Shown here: positions 1 through 7,905 of the stretch, piece by piece
Layout of the letters: each line of letters starts with the position of its first letter
How positions within the stretch are numbered: position 1 is the stretch's first letter
Source of the DNA: Streptomyces sp. BK208
GTDB taxonomy: Bacteria; Actinomycetota; Actinomycetes; Streptomycetales; Streptomycetaceae
Assembly: GCF_004364245.1 (NCBI RefSeq)
Contig: NZ_SOAV01000012.1
Location: 244,216-308,215, forward strand
Direction of reading: 5' to 3'
Length of the DNA stretch: 64,000 nucleotides
Translations under genes and position numbers: made by a program
The notes under the pieces: generated by a model
What the model saw: only the letters and a program-made list of their open reading frames with translations
The model's database searches: none
Told to the model about the DNA's origin: nothing

Positions 1-1521
1 CCAGCGCACCAGGGCCTCCAGGCCGGCGACCTGTCCGTCGAAGCGGACCTTGGGCTGGTAGTGCAGCTGCACCTCGTGGGCGTCCAGGGCGCGGCGCAGG
101 TCGCCCAGGAGGCCGAGCCGGTCGGGGGTGTTGGAGTCCCGCTTGGACTCGTAGACCTCCACGCCCGTGCGGTCCCGCTTCGCCTGGTACATCGCCACGT
201 CCGCGCGGCGCAGCAGTCCCTCGGCGTCCAGCGCGTGGTCGGGGAAGACCGCGACGCCCGCGCTGGCCTCCAGGACCAGGGTGAGACCGTCCAGGTCCAT
301 CGGGGAACTGAGCGCGGACACCAGCCCACGGGCTATCCGGGTCGCCGACGTGGTGGAGTCGGCGACGGGAAGTAAGACGGCGAACTCGTCCCCGCCGAGC
401 CGCGCGGCCTCGGCCCCGCGCGGCAGGGCCTGACGCAGCCGGTCGGCGGTCTGCAGCAGCAACCGGTCACCGGCGAGGTGTCCGAGCGTGTCGTTGACCG
501 ACCGGAAACGGTCGAGGTCGATCAGCATGAGGGCGGCGCGGGCGCCGATGCGCTCGGCGTCGTCCAGCGCGGTCCAGGTGCGCTCCAGGAGCCACTGCCG
601 GTTGGGCAGTCCGGTGAGCGGGTCGCGCAACTGCTCCTCGGCGCGGGCTCGGGCGATCCACAGCGTGGAGTCGAGGGCGATGAGGGGGATGGCGAACAGC
701 GGCAGCAGCAGCGGCTTGGCGACGGCGACGACGCAGACCAGCGGGGCGATGCCGAGCAGGGCGACGGCGACCAGGCCCTGCCGGACCAGGGCGGTGCGGG
801 CGACGGTGGGCAGCCCGGGGCGCGGGGTCTGCACGTACCACAGCAGGGTGCGGGTGACGGCGAGGTAGGCGACGGCGACGAGCACCACCTTGGGCACCGC
901 GTACACCCCCCAGGTGTCGGGGTCCCAGGGCTGCTCGACCGACGGTACGGAGCCGCAGACGCCGAGCAGCAGGGCCCCCGCGGCGATGCCGAGGATGTCC
1001 ACGGCTCCGTGCACGACGCCGTGCCGCCAGGGGCCCCGCCGGGCTATGGCGACCAGGACGACGACGGTGAGGCTGACCATGCCGGCCGGCAGCCAGCCGT
1101 ACAGCAGCAGGACGGCGAGGGTGAGGGCGGCGCCCGAGCCGGTGCCGCCCCACCAGCGGGAGCGGCCGAGCATGACCAGGTGGCCGACGACGATGCCGGC
1201 CAGCACGGCCAGGGACCAGCCGACGGTGCCGGACGGGAAGAGGGCGTGGCCGTCGCTGAACGCCCGGTAGAAACCGGCGCCCAGGACGAAGGCGGCGGTC
1301 GCGACGATCGCCGCCGGCAACGCGGGCCAGGACAGGTGCCGTTCACCGTCCGGGTCGGCCGGGCCCGCGGTGGGTCCGGCGGCCGGCGGCATGCGGGTGC
1401 CCGCAGCGGGATGCGGGGCGCCCCCGGCGCGTTGCCCGGGCCTCAGGCTCACGTGCCACGCGCCCACCCTGCGACGCAGGCTCAGCCGTGAGCCCGCGGC
1501 GGCGCTCTCGGTCGGTTCCAT
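1..1521 (-). CDS. rmdB: Membrane GGDEF-EAL c-di-GMP protein (RmdB-like), truncated by the window edge
   Basis: The ATG at 1521 follows a GAGAGGG-type ribosome site, and the frame stays open to base 1, giving 507 residues with the C-terminus missing. The N-terminal half has about six or seven hydrophobic segments. A GGDEF domain follows: it starts at DPLTGLPNR and has an intact RLGGDEF active site near residues 374-380. An EAL domain then begins (LHYQPKV, with the EALVRW motif at residues 502-507). No RxxD inhibitory site stands at the usual spacing before GGDEF. Proteins of this layout make or break cyclic di-GMP, and S. coelicolor RmdB, which I recall lying beside ligA, acts as a phosphodiesterase. 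The symbol rests on architecture and neighbour. The leucine codon at 375-373 (residue 383, just after GGDEF) is TTA, so translation should depend on the bldA tRNA. Confidence 0.85.
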   Translation of the reverse strand, partial: MEPTESAAAGSRLSLRRRVGAWHVSLRPGQRAGGAPHPAAGTRMPPAAGPTAGPADPDGERHLSWPALPAAIVATAAFVLGAGFYRAFSDGHALFPSGTVGWSLAVLAGIVVGHLVMLGRSRWWGGTGSGAALTLAVLLLYGWLPAGMVSLTVVVLVAIARRGPWRHGVVHGAVDILGIAAGALLLGVCGSVPSVEQPWDPDTWGVYAVPKVVLVAVAYLAVTRTLLWYVQTPRPGLPTVARTALVRQGLVAVALLGIAPLVCVVAVAKPLLLPLFAIPLIALDSTLWIARARAEEQLRDPLTGLPNRQWLLERTWTALDDAERIGARAALMLIDLDRFRSVNDTLGHLAGDRLLLQTADRLRQALPRGAEAARLGGDEFAVLLPVADSTTSATRIARGLVSALSSPMDLDGLTLVLEASAGVAVFPDHALDAEGLLRRADVAMYQAKRDRTGVEVYESKRDSNTPDRLGLLGDLRRALDAHEVQLHYQPKVRFDGQVAGLEALVRW

Positions 1522-1778
1522 TCCCGTCCCTCTCACAGCCGGCGGTGCCCACACCACACGGCCCCCGCCTCGACCACCTTCAACGGCTTGGCGTCGAAGT
1601 CCCCTCCCCCTGTCGCTCGGGGCAGGGGGGCGCCCCGACCGCAGCTGGGCACGGCGGGCGCACACCTCAACAGTAGGCCGCGGAAGGCTTCCAGGGGCAC
1701 TGGTCGTCGACGGTTGCCCGAATGCCACCCGGCCACCCGTATGCATCTGATATGCGCCGATCGGGCGGCCTTCAACCG

Positions 1779-3986
1779 CTATTCCTCAGCCGAAAGCGCG
1801 ACATCCGCCGCCGCTTCGGCTCCTTGTTCGAGCAGAACGACGAAGCCGTCCTCGTTCAGAACCGGAACCTTCAATTGCATCGCCTTGTCGTACTTCGACC
1901 CGGGGTTGTCACCGACCACGACGAACGACGTCTTTTTGGACACCGATCCGGTCACCTTGGCGCCGCCGTTCTGCAGGGCGTCCTTGGCACCGTCCCGGGT
2001 GAAGTTCTCCAGGGTGCCGGTGACCACGACGGTGAGCCCTTCGAGCGGGCGCGGTCCCTCGTCCTCCCCCGTCGAACGGTCCTCCAGCGGGACTCCGGCC
2101 GCCTTCCACTTCCGGACGATCTCGCGGTGCCAGTCCACGGCGAACCACTCCTTGACGGCGGTGGCGATGGTGCCGCCCACCCCGTCCGTGCTTGCCAGCT
2201 CCTCCTCGGTGGCCTGCTCGATGCGGTCGATCGAGCGGAACTCCCGGGCGAGGGCCTGGGCGGCGACCGGTCCGACGTACCGGATGGAGAGGCCGTTGAT
2301 GAAGCGGGCGAGGGGGCGGGCCTTGGCCTCCTCGATGTACTTGAGCAGCGCGAGGGTGTTCTTCTTCGGCTCGCCCTCCTTGTTGGCGAAGACCGTGGCG
2401 ATCTTCTCCTCGCCGGTCTTCGGGTCGCGCTTGGGCAGCCCGCTGTCCGGGTCGAGGACGTACGCCTTGATGGGTAGCAGCTTCTCGACGGTGAGGTCGA
2501 AGAGGTCGCCCTCGTCCACCAGCGGGGGCTCGGCCGGCTCCAGCGGCGCGGTCAGCGCGGCGGCCACGACGTCGCCGAAGTGCTCGATGTCCAGGCACTC
2601 CCGCCCGGCGAGGTAGGACAGCCGCCCGCGCAACTGGGCCGGGCACTTGCGGGCGTTGGGGCAGCGGAGGTCGATGTCGCCCTCCTTCATGGCCCGCAGC
2701 GGCGTCCCGCACTCGGGGCACTCGGCCGGCATCACGAACTCCCGCTCGCTGCCGTCCCTGAGGTCGGCGACCGGTCCGAGGATCTCCGGGATCACGTCAC
2801 CGGCCTTGCGCAGCACCACGGTGTCGCCGATGAGCACGCCCTTGGCCTTGACGACCTCCTGGTTGTGCAGGGTGGCGAACTCCACCTCGCTGCCGGCCAC
2901 CGTGACCGGCTCGACCTGCGCGTACGGGGTGACGCGGCCGGTGCGGCCGACGCCCACCTTGATGTCGAGGAGCTTGGTGTTGACCTCCTCCGGCGCGTAC
3001 TTGTAGGCGATGGCCCAGCGGGGCGCGCGGGCCGTGGAGCCGAGCCGGCCCTGGAGGCGGATCTCGTCGAGCTTGACGACGACACCGTCGATCTCGTGGG
3101 CGACGGAGTGCCGGTTCTCGCCGTAGTACGCGATGAACTCGCGTACGCCGTCCAGGCCGTCGACCACCCTGTTGTGCGGGGAGGTGGGCAGGCCCCAGGT
3201 CTTCAGCAGGTCGTACGCCTGGGAGAGGCGGGTCAGGCCCGAGTAGCCCTCCAGGATGCCGATGCCGTGGACGACCATGTGCAGCGGGCGGGAGGCGGTG
3301 ACGCGCGGGTCCTTCTGGCGCAGCGAACCGGCCGCCGCGTTGCGCGCGTTGGCGAAGGGCTTGTCCCCGGCCTCGTTCAACCGGGCGTTCAGCTCCTGGA
3401 ACTTCTCCATCGGGAAGTAGACCTCGCCCCGGATCTCCACGAGGTCGGGGACCTTCTCGCCCGCCAGGCGGTCGGGGATCTCCGCGATGGTGCGGACGTT
3501 GGGCGTGATGTCCTCGCCGGTGCGGCCGTCGCCGCGGGTGGCGGCGCGGACGAGGCGGCCGCGCTCGTAGGTGAGGTTGACGGCGAGTCCGTCGACCTTC
3601 AGCTCGCACAGGAAGTGGTACTCCTGCTCGCCCAGCTCCCGGGCGATGCGGTCGAACCAGGCGGCCAGCTCGTCGTCGTTGAAGGTGTTGTCCAGGGAGA
3701 GCATCCGGGTGGGGTGCTGCACGGCCGTGAACTCGGTCGCGTAGGAGCCGGAGACCTTCTGGGTCGGGGACTCGGGGGTGCGCAGCTCCGGGTACCGCTC
3801 CTCCAGCTCCTCCAGGCTGCGCAGCAGCCGGTCGAACTCCGCGTCGCTGACCACCGGCGCATCGTTCACGTAGTACCGGAAGCGGTGCTCCTCGATCTGC
3901 TCGGCGAGCCGCACGTGCCGCTCCCGCGCCTCGGCGGGCACGCTGGTCGTCTCCGCCTGCTTGTCGCCCTGCTTGTCGCCGGCCAC
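1779..3986 (-). CDS. ligA: NAD-dependent DNA ligase LigA
   Basis: Seals nicks in replication and repair using NAD+. The 735-residue protein has the full LigA architecture: an N-terminal NMN-binding domain (HRFRYYVNDAPVVSDAEFD), the adenylation motif KVDG with nucleophilic Lys130, an OB fold, a four-cysteine zinc finger (CPEC ... CPNARKC), helix-hairpin-helix repeats and a C-terminal BRCT domain from about residue 650. An insertion of about 75 residues after the zinc finger (DEGDLFDLTVEKLLPIK) is, as I recall, common in actinobacterial ligases. The start is GTG at 3986. The gene ends 15 bases after the MetE-like gene on the same strand, so the two are probably cotranscribed. Confidence 0.98.
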   Translation of the reverse strand: MAGDKQGDKQAETTSVPAEARERHVRLAEQIEEHRFRYYVNDAPVVSDAEFDRLLRSLEELEERYPELRTPESPTQKVSGSYATEFTAVQHPTRMLSLDNTFNDDELAAWFDRIARELGEQEYHFLCELKVDGLAVNLTYERGRLVRAATRGDGRTGEDITPNVRTIAEIPDRLAGEKVPDLVEIRGEVYFPMEKFQELNARLNEAGDKPFANARNAAAGSLRQKDPRVTASRPLHMVVHGIGILEGYSGLTRLSQAYDLLKTWGLPTSPHNRVVDGLDGVREFIAYYGENRHSVAHEIDGVVVKLDEIRLQGRLGSTARAPRWAIAYKYAPEEVNTKLLDIKVGVGRTGRVTPYAQVEPVTVAGSEVEFATLHNQEVVKAKGVLIGDTVVLRKAGDVIPEILGPVADLRDGSEREFVMPAECPECGTPLRAMKEGDIDLRCPNARKCPAQLRGRLSYLAGRECLDIEHFGDVVAAALTAPLEPAEPPLVDEGDLFDLTVEKLLPIKAYVLDPDSGLPKRDPKTGEEKIATVFANKEGEPKKNTLALLKYIEEAKARPLARFINGLSIRYVGPVAAQALAREFRSIDRIEQATEEELASTDGVGGTIATAVKEWFAVDWHREIVRKWKAAGVPLEDRSTGEDEGPRPLEGLTVVVTGTLENFTRDGAKDALQNGGAKVTGSVSKKTSFVVVGDNPGSKYDKAMQLKVPVLNEDGFVVLLEQGAEAAADVALSAEE

Positions 3987-4001
3987 CGTATGGTCCTCCC
4001 G

Positions 4002-5015
4002 TTACTCTGGGTTGTCCGCGAGGGATCTCGCCGCCCGGACGCAGTGGGCGAGCGCGTGCCGGGCGTAGTCCGGGGAGGCGCCCGCGAGTCCGCACGCCGG
4101 AGTGACGGTGACCGCCTCCGCGAGCAGCTCCGGTCGCAGCCCCAGCCTGCGCCACAGCGTTCTGACACCCATGACGCTACCGGCAGGGTCTGACAACGCG
4201 GAGTCCGTGCCCGGCACGACACCGGCGAACAGCCGGGTGCCGCCCTCGACGGCCTCACCGATCGCGTCGTCGTCACGCTCGGTGAGCAGCGAGAAGTCGA
4301 AGGAGACGCCGGCGACGCCGGCCCGGCGCAGCAGGGCGAACGGCACGTCCGGTGCGCAGGAGTGGACCACGACGGGGCCGCCGTCGTGCACCCCGCCGAC
4401 CTCGCGCAGCGTCGCCTCCACCACCTGGCGGTCGACGGCCCGGTGGGTGCGGTAGCCGCTGGCGGTGCGGACCTGGCCGCGCAGCACGGCGGTGAGGGAC
4501 GGTTCGTCGAGCTGGAGCACGGGCCGGGCGCCTGGCACCCGGCGGCGCAGCTCGGCGAGGTGCAGGCGCAGGCCCTCGGCGAGCGAGGCGGCGAGGTCGC
4601 GGCAGGCGCCGGGGTCGGAGAGGACCGCCTCGCCGCCGCGCAGTTCCAGGGCGGCGGCGAGGGTCCACGGGCCGACGGCCTGGACCTTGAGCGGCCCCTC
4701 GTAGCCCTGGGTGAACTCCTCCAGCGCGTCGAGGTCCTCCCCGAGCCAGGCCCGGGCCCGCTTGGTGTCCCGCCCGGGCCGGTCGCCGAGCCGCCAGCCG
4801 CTGGGCTCCACGCGCGCGTAGAGCTCGACGAGCATCCCCGCGGTGCGGCCGATCATGTCGGCGCCGGGGCCGCGGGCGGGCAGTTCGGGGAGGAAGGGGA
4901 AGTCCTCGAAGCTGCCGGTGGCGGTCCTGGCGGCCTCTCGGGCGTCCTGGCCCGGGAGGCTGCCGACGCCGGTGGCGGGACCGAAGCGGGGGCTGGTCTG
5001 GCTGTTGTCGCTCAC
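4002..5015 (-). CDS. Short MetE-like (cobalamin-independent methionine synthase, C-terminal domain) protein
   Basis: This 337-residue single-domain protein is related to the C-terminal catalytic barrel of MetE/UROD-fold methyltransferases. QLDEPSL corresponds to the MetE QIDEPAL motif. VVVHSCAPD supplies an H-x-C zinc pair, and TPACGLAGAS matches the last zinc cysteine region. Full MetE is more than twice as long, so the N-terminal half that helps bind folate polyglutamate is absent. Stand-alone homologues are usually annotated as methionine synthase, but their methyl donor is often unclear. The start is GTG at 5015. It sits directly upstream of ligA. Confidence 0.8.
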   Translation of the reverse strand: MSDNSQTSPRFGPATGVGSLPGQDAREAARTATGSFEDFPFLPELPARGPGADMIGRTAGMLVELYARVEPSGWRLGDRPGRDTKRARAWLGEDLDALEEFTQGYEGPLKVQAVGPWTLAAALELRGGEAVLSDPGACRDLAASLAEGLRLHLAELRRRVPGARPVLQLDEPSLTAVLRGQVRTASGYRTHRAVDRQVVEATLREVGGVHDGGPVVVHSCAPDVPFALLRRAGVAGVSFDFSLLTERDDDAIGEAVEGGTRLFAGVVPGTDSALSDPAGSVMGVRTLWRRLGLRPELLAEAVTVTPACGLAGASPDYARHALAHCVRAARSLADNPE

Positions 5016-5035
5016 CCGGCCAGCCTAAGCCGCCG

Positions 5036-5725
5036 TCACCGCCCCGGGCGCACCGTCAGGTCGTTGACCTCCGCGTCCCTCGGCAGGTCCAGGGCCATCA
5101 GGATGGTCGTGGCGACGGACTCGGGGTCGATCCACTGCGCCGGGTCGTACGCCTTGCCCTCCTGCTGGTGGACCTTCGCCTGCATGGGGCTGGCGGTGCG
5201 GCCCGGGTAGACCGAGGTGACGCGGACGCCGTTCGCGTGCTCCTCCTGGCGCAGGGCGTCGGCCAGGGCCTTCAGGCCGTGCTTGGAGGCTCCGTACGCG
5301 GCCCAGCCGGCGTGGGCGTTGAGGCCGGAGCCGGAGTTGACGAAGAGCACCTGGCCCTGGGCGACGCGGAGCTGCGGCAGCAGGAGGCGGGTCAGCTCGG
5401 CGGGGGCGACCAGGTTGACGTTGAGCTGGTTGGTCCAGGTCTTCGGGGTGAGGTCGCCGACCGGGCCGAGGTCGACGACGCCGGCGATGTGCAGCAGCGA
5501 GTCCACCCGGTCGGGCAGGCTCTGGTGGGACAGGGCCCAGGACAGCTTGCCCGGGTCGGAGAGGTCGCCGACCAGCGTCTTCGCGCCGGGGAACGCGGCG
5601 GCCAGCTCCTTCGCGCGGCCCGCGTCGCGCGCGTGCAGCACGATGTCGTCGCCGCGCTCGTGCAGGCGGCGGGCGACGGCCGCGCCGATGCCGGAGCCCG
5701 CTCCGGTGATCACATGTGTAGCCAT
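5036..5725 (-). CDS. Short-chain dehydrogenase/reductase
   Basis: A classical SDR of 229 residues. The Rossmann cofactor motif TGAGSGIG lies at the extreme N-terminus, an NNAG-like segment reads HIAGV, and the catalytic YxxxK is in AYGASKHG. The protein is cytoplasmic and the substrate cannot be deduced. I chose the second methionine (MATHVITGAG, 5725) because it places the first beta strand at residue 3; an in-frame ATG at 5734 is the alternative. It lies close to the LOG-family gene on the same strand (27-base gap), so the two may share a transcript. Confidence 0.88.
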   Translation of the reverse strand: MATHVITGAGSGIGAAVARRLHERGDDIVLHARDAGRAKELAAAFPGAKTLVGDLSDPGKLSWALSHQSLPDRVDSLLHIAGVVDLGPVGDLTPKTWTNQLNVNLVAPAELTRLLLPQLRVAQGQVLFVNSGSGLNAHAGWAAYGASKHGLKALADALRQEEHANGVRVTSVYPGRTASPMQAKVHQQEGKAYDPAQWIDPESVATTILMALDLPRDAEVNDLTVRPGR

Positions 5726-5752
5726 GCCCGCCATGCTCGCATCACCGGCGCC

Positions 5753-6292
5753 TCACTCGATGCCCTGGCTCTCCTCCAGGTAGGCGAGCGCGCCGACCGG
5801 CTCCTCGGCGAAGAACACCAGCTCGGTGAGGGGGCGGGGCAGGAAGCCCTCGTCCTCCATGCGGCGGAACTGCTCCCGGAGGCCGTCGTAGAAGCCCGCG
5901 GTGTTCAGCAGGACGACCGGCTTGTCGGTGTGCCCGTGCTTCTTCAGCTCCAGGATCTCGGTGGCCTCGTCGAGGGTGCCGGTGCCGCCCACCATGATGA
6001 CGACGGCGTCGGCCTTCTGCAGCAGCAGCCGCTTGCGCTCGGCCAGGTCCTTCGCGATCACCATCTCGTCGGCGCCCTCGCGCGCCTTCGCCGCCAGGAA
6101 GTCCACCGAGACCCCGAGCAGCCGTCCACCGGCCTCCTGCACGCCGTCGGCGACGACCTTCATCAGACCGGTGTCGGAGCCGCCCCAGACGAGGGTGTGG
6201 CCGCCCTTGCCGAGCAGTCCGCCGAACTCCTTCGCGGGACGCGTGTAGCGCTCGTCGAGGTCGGCGGCGGAGAGGAAGACGCAGATGTTCAT
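5753..6292 (-). CDS. LOG family protein (TIGR00730-like, nucleoside monophosphate phosphoribohydrolase fold)
   Basis: The 179-residue protein has a Rossmann-like fold. It carries GGSDTGLM near residue 38 and VGGTGTLDEATEILE near residue 103, matching the family's GGxxxGLM and PGGxGTxxE motifs. The proline of PGGxGT is valine and the second motif reads LDE. Characterised members release the base from nucleoside 5'-monophosphates (cytokinin activation in plants); the bacterial role is usually unknown. The ATG at 6292 is the only sensible start. Confidence 0.85.
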   Translation of the reverse strand: MNICVFLSAADLDERYTRPAKEFGGLLGKGGHTLVWGGSDTGLMKVVADGVQEAGGRLLGVSVDFLAAKAREGADEMVIAKDLAERKRLLLQKADAVVIMVGGTGTLDEATEILELKKHGHTDKPVVLLNTAGFYDGLREQFRRMEDEGFLPRPLTELVFFAEEPVGALAYLEESQGIE

Positions 6293-6382
6293 GGCTCAAC
6301 GGTACGGCTCGGCCGGAACGGGAAGAACCCGGCGTCCGGGCGCGCTGTAGTGACGGACGGCACTGCCTCCGGGAGGACGATC

Positions 6383-6733
6383 GTGACCAAGGGACTCAAG
6401 GGACTCAAGGCACTCAAGGGACACCGCATCACCGTCGAACCGAGCGGCCGGCACGTGCGCGTGGTGCACGGCGAGCAGGTGCTGGCGGAGAGCGACGGGG
6501 CGCTGGTCCTGCACGAAACGGGCTGTCCCGACCGGTACTACATCCCGCCCCAGGACGTGCGCCTCGACCTGCTGACGCCGTCCGGCACGACCACCCACTG
6601 CCCCTTCAAGGGCGACGCCTCCTACTGGTCGCTGCCGGACGCGGCGGACCTCGTCTGGGCGTACCCCGATCCGAAGCCCGAGGTGGCGGAGATCAAGGAC
6701 CATCTCTGCTTCTACGAGGTCGAGGTGTCCTGA
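6383..6733 (+). CDS. DUF427 domain protein
   Basis: This 116-residue protein carries a DUF427 domain (TVEPSGRHVRVVHGEQVLAESD ... YYIPPQDVR ... CPFKGDASYW), a small beta-rich fold of unsettled function. The GTG start at 6383 is fixed by an ideal GGGAGGA site at 6371-6377. The first ten codons contain a near-perfect tandem repeat encoding GLKGLKALKG, so the N-terminus has expanded by slippage. It is transcribed divergently from the LOG-family gene. Confidence 0.88.
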   Translation: MTKGLKGLKALKGHRITVEPSGRHVRVVHGEQVLAESDGALVLHETGCPDRYYIPPQDVRLDLLTPSGTTTHCPFKGDASYWSLPDAADLVWAYPDPKPEVAEIKDHLCFYEVEVS

Positions 6734-6812
6734 GGCGACGGTCCTGAGGCGACGGCCGGGCCGTCCGTGTCCTGACCGATGATTCGCGTGCCGTAGGGCA
6801 GTCTGCACAGGC

Positions 6813-7592
6813 ATGGAGAAGAAGACTGTTTCGCGCGACGGCACCGGCATCGCCTACCAGCGCTCCGGGAGCGGGCCGGCGGTCGTGCTGGTCAGCGGCG
6901 CGATGTCGACGGGTGCCACGATGGCACCGCTGGCCGCCGAGCTGTCGGACCGTTTCGACGTCGTCGTGTACGACCGCCGTGGGCGCGGCGGGAGCGGTGA
7001 CACGGCGCCCTACGCGGTGGAACGCGAGGTCGAGGACCTGGCGGCGCTGATCGACGTGCTGGGCGGCGAGGCGTCGCTGTTCGGCATGTCGTCGGGCGGG
7101 GCGCTGGTGCTCCGGGCGGCGGCGAGCGGCCTGCCGGTGCGCCGGGTCGCCGTGTACGAGGTGCCGTACGCCGGGGACGACGAGGCCGTGCGGGCCGGGG
7201 CCGAGTACACCGAGCGGCTGACCGAAGCCCTGGGGGCCGGCCGGCGCGGGGACGCCGTGGAGCTGTTCCTGCGCCGCACCGGGCTGGGCGAGGAGATGAT
7301 CCGGGGGGCCAGGCAGTCCCCCATGTGGGCGGGGATGGAGTCGGTGGCGCCCAGCCTGGCGTACGACGACGCCGTGATGGGCGACGGCCGGGTGCCCACG
7401 TCCGCGATCTCCTCGGTCACCGCTCCCCTGCTGGCCCTCGCGGGCGGCGCGAGCGACGCGTGGTGGCACGAGGCCGCCCGGGCGATCGCCGGGGCGGCCC
7501 CGGACGGGAGGTACGGCACCGTGGAAGAGCAGACCCACAGGGTGGAGCCGGGCGTCCTGGCGCCGGTGCTGGCGGAGTTCCTCACCGGGTGA
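6813..7592 (+). CDS. Alpha/beta-fold hydrolase
   Basis: A 259-residue cytoplasmic alpha/beta hydrolase. It has an oxyanion segment near SGAMSTG, a nucleophile elbow GMSSGG and a C-terminal histidine in EEQTHRVEP. The strand VVVYDRRGRGGSGD is typical of small esterase/haloperoxidase-like members. The substrate is unknown. Its last codons (LAPVLAEFLTG and stop) lie inside a sequence that recurs, decayed, further into the convergent intergenic region shared with mnmA. Confidence 0.88.
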   Translation: MEKKTVSRDGTGIAYQRSGSGPAVVLVSGAMSTGATMAPLAAELSDRFDVVVYDRRGRGGSGDTAPYAVEREVEDLAALIDVLGGEASLFGMSSGGALVLRAAASGLPVRRVAVYEVPYAGDDEAVRAGAEYTERLTEALGAGRRGDAVELFLRRTGLGEEMIRGARQSPMWAGMESVAPSLAYDDAVMGDGRVPTSAISSVTAPLLALAGGASDAWWHEAARAIAGAAPDGRYGTVEEQTHRVEPGVLAPVLAEFLTG

Positions 7593-7905
7593 GCCGCCGG
7601 GGCCGACGAGTGGCCCCCGGTGCCCGCCGGGCGGCTCGGGCCGCGCCTGCCGTCGCGCACACCCCTGGCGCCGGTGTGGGCGGAGTTTCCCACCGGGCCG
7701 GCCGACAGGCACGAGAGCGCCGCCACGACGTCCGGCTGACGGCTGACGACTGACGGCTCAAGTCCCCCCGGCCGTCGCGCATGTCGAGGACGCCGATACC
7801 GCCCAGGATCCACCGGGCCGGCCGGCAGGCACGACGGCGCCGCCACGCCCGCCGGGCGGCTCAGGCCGCTCCGGCCGTCGCGCGCGTCGTGGACGCGATG
7901 GTCGC
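7557..7905. repeat. Three decayed tandem copies of a roughly 110-130 bp unit spanning the tails of two convergent genes
   Basis: The 3' end of the hydrolase (GGCGCCGGTGCTGGCGGAG at about 7559) recurs as GGCGCCGGTGTGGGCGGAG at about 7667. The block CACCGGGCCGGCCGACAGGC at about 7691 recurs at about 7811 with one or two changes. The mnmA tail block CCCGCCGGGCGGCTC at about 7849 also occurs at about 7623, and the GGCCGTCGCGC block is found at about 7770 and 7873. Together this reads as three partial copies (about 7557-7664, 7665-7795, 7796-7905), so both genes end inside repeated DNA. Confidence 0.75.

Noticed and set aside
1533..1775. Possible 80-residue gene between rmdB and ligA
   Set aside because: No ribosome site, no recognisable family and no typical third-position bias; the region is better read as promoter and terminator DNA.
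2580..4193. A 537-codon rightward frame antisense to ligA
   Set aside because: A shadow frame of ligA with no ribosome site and Val/Leu/Gly-rich composition typical of GC-rich antisense.
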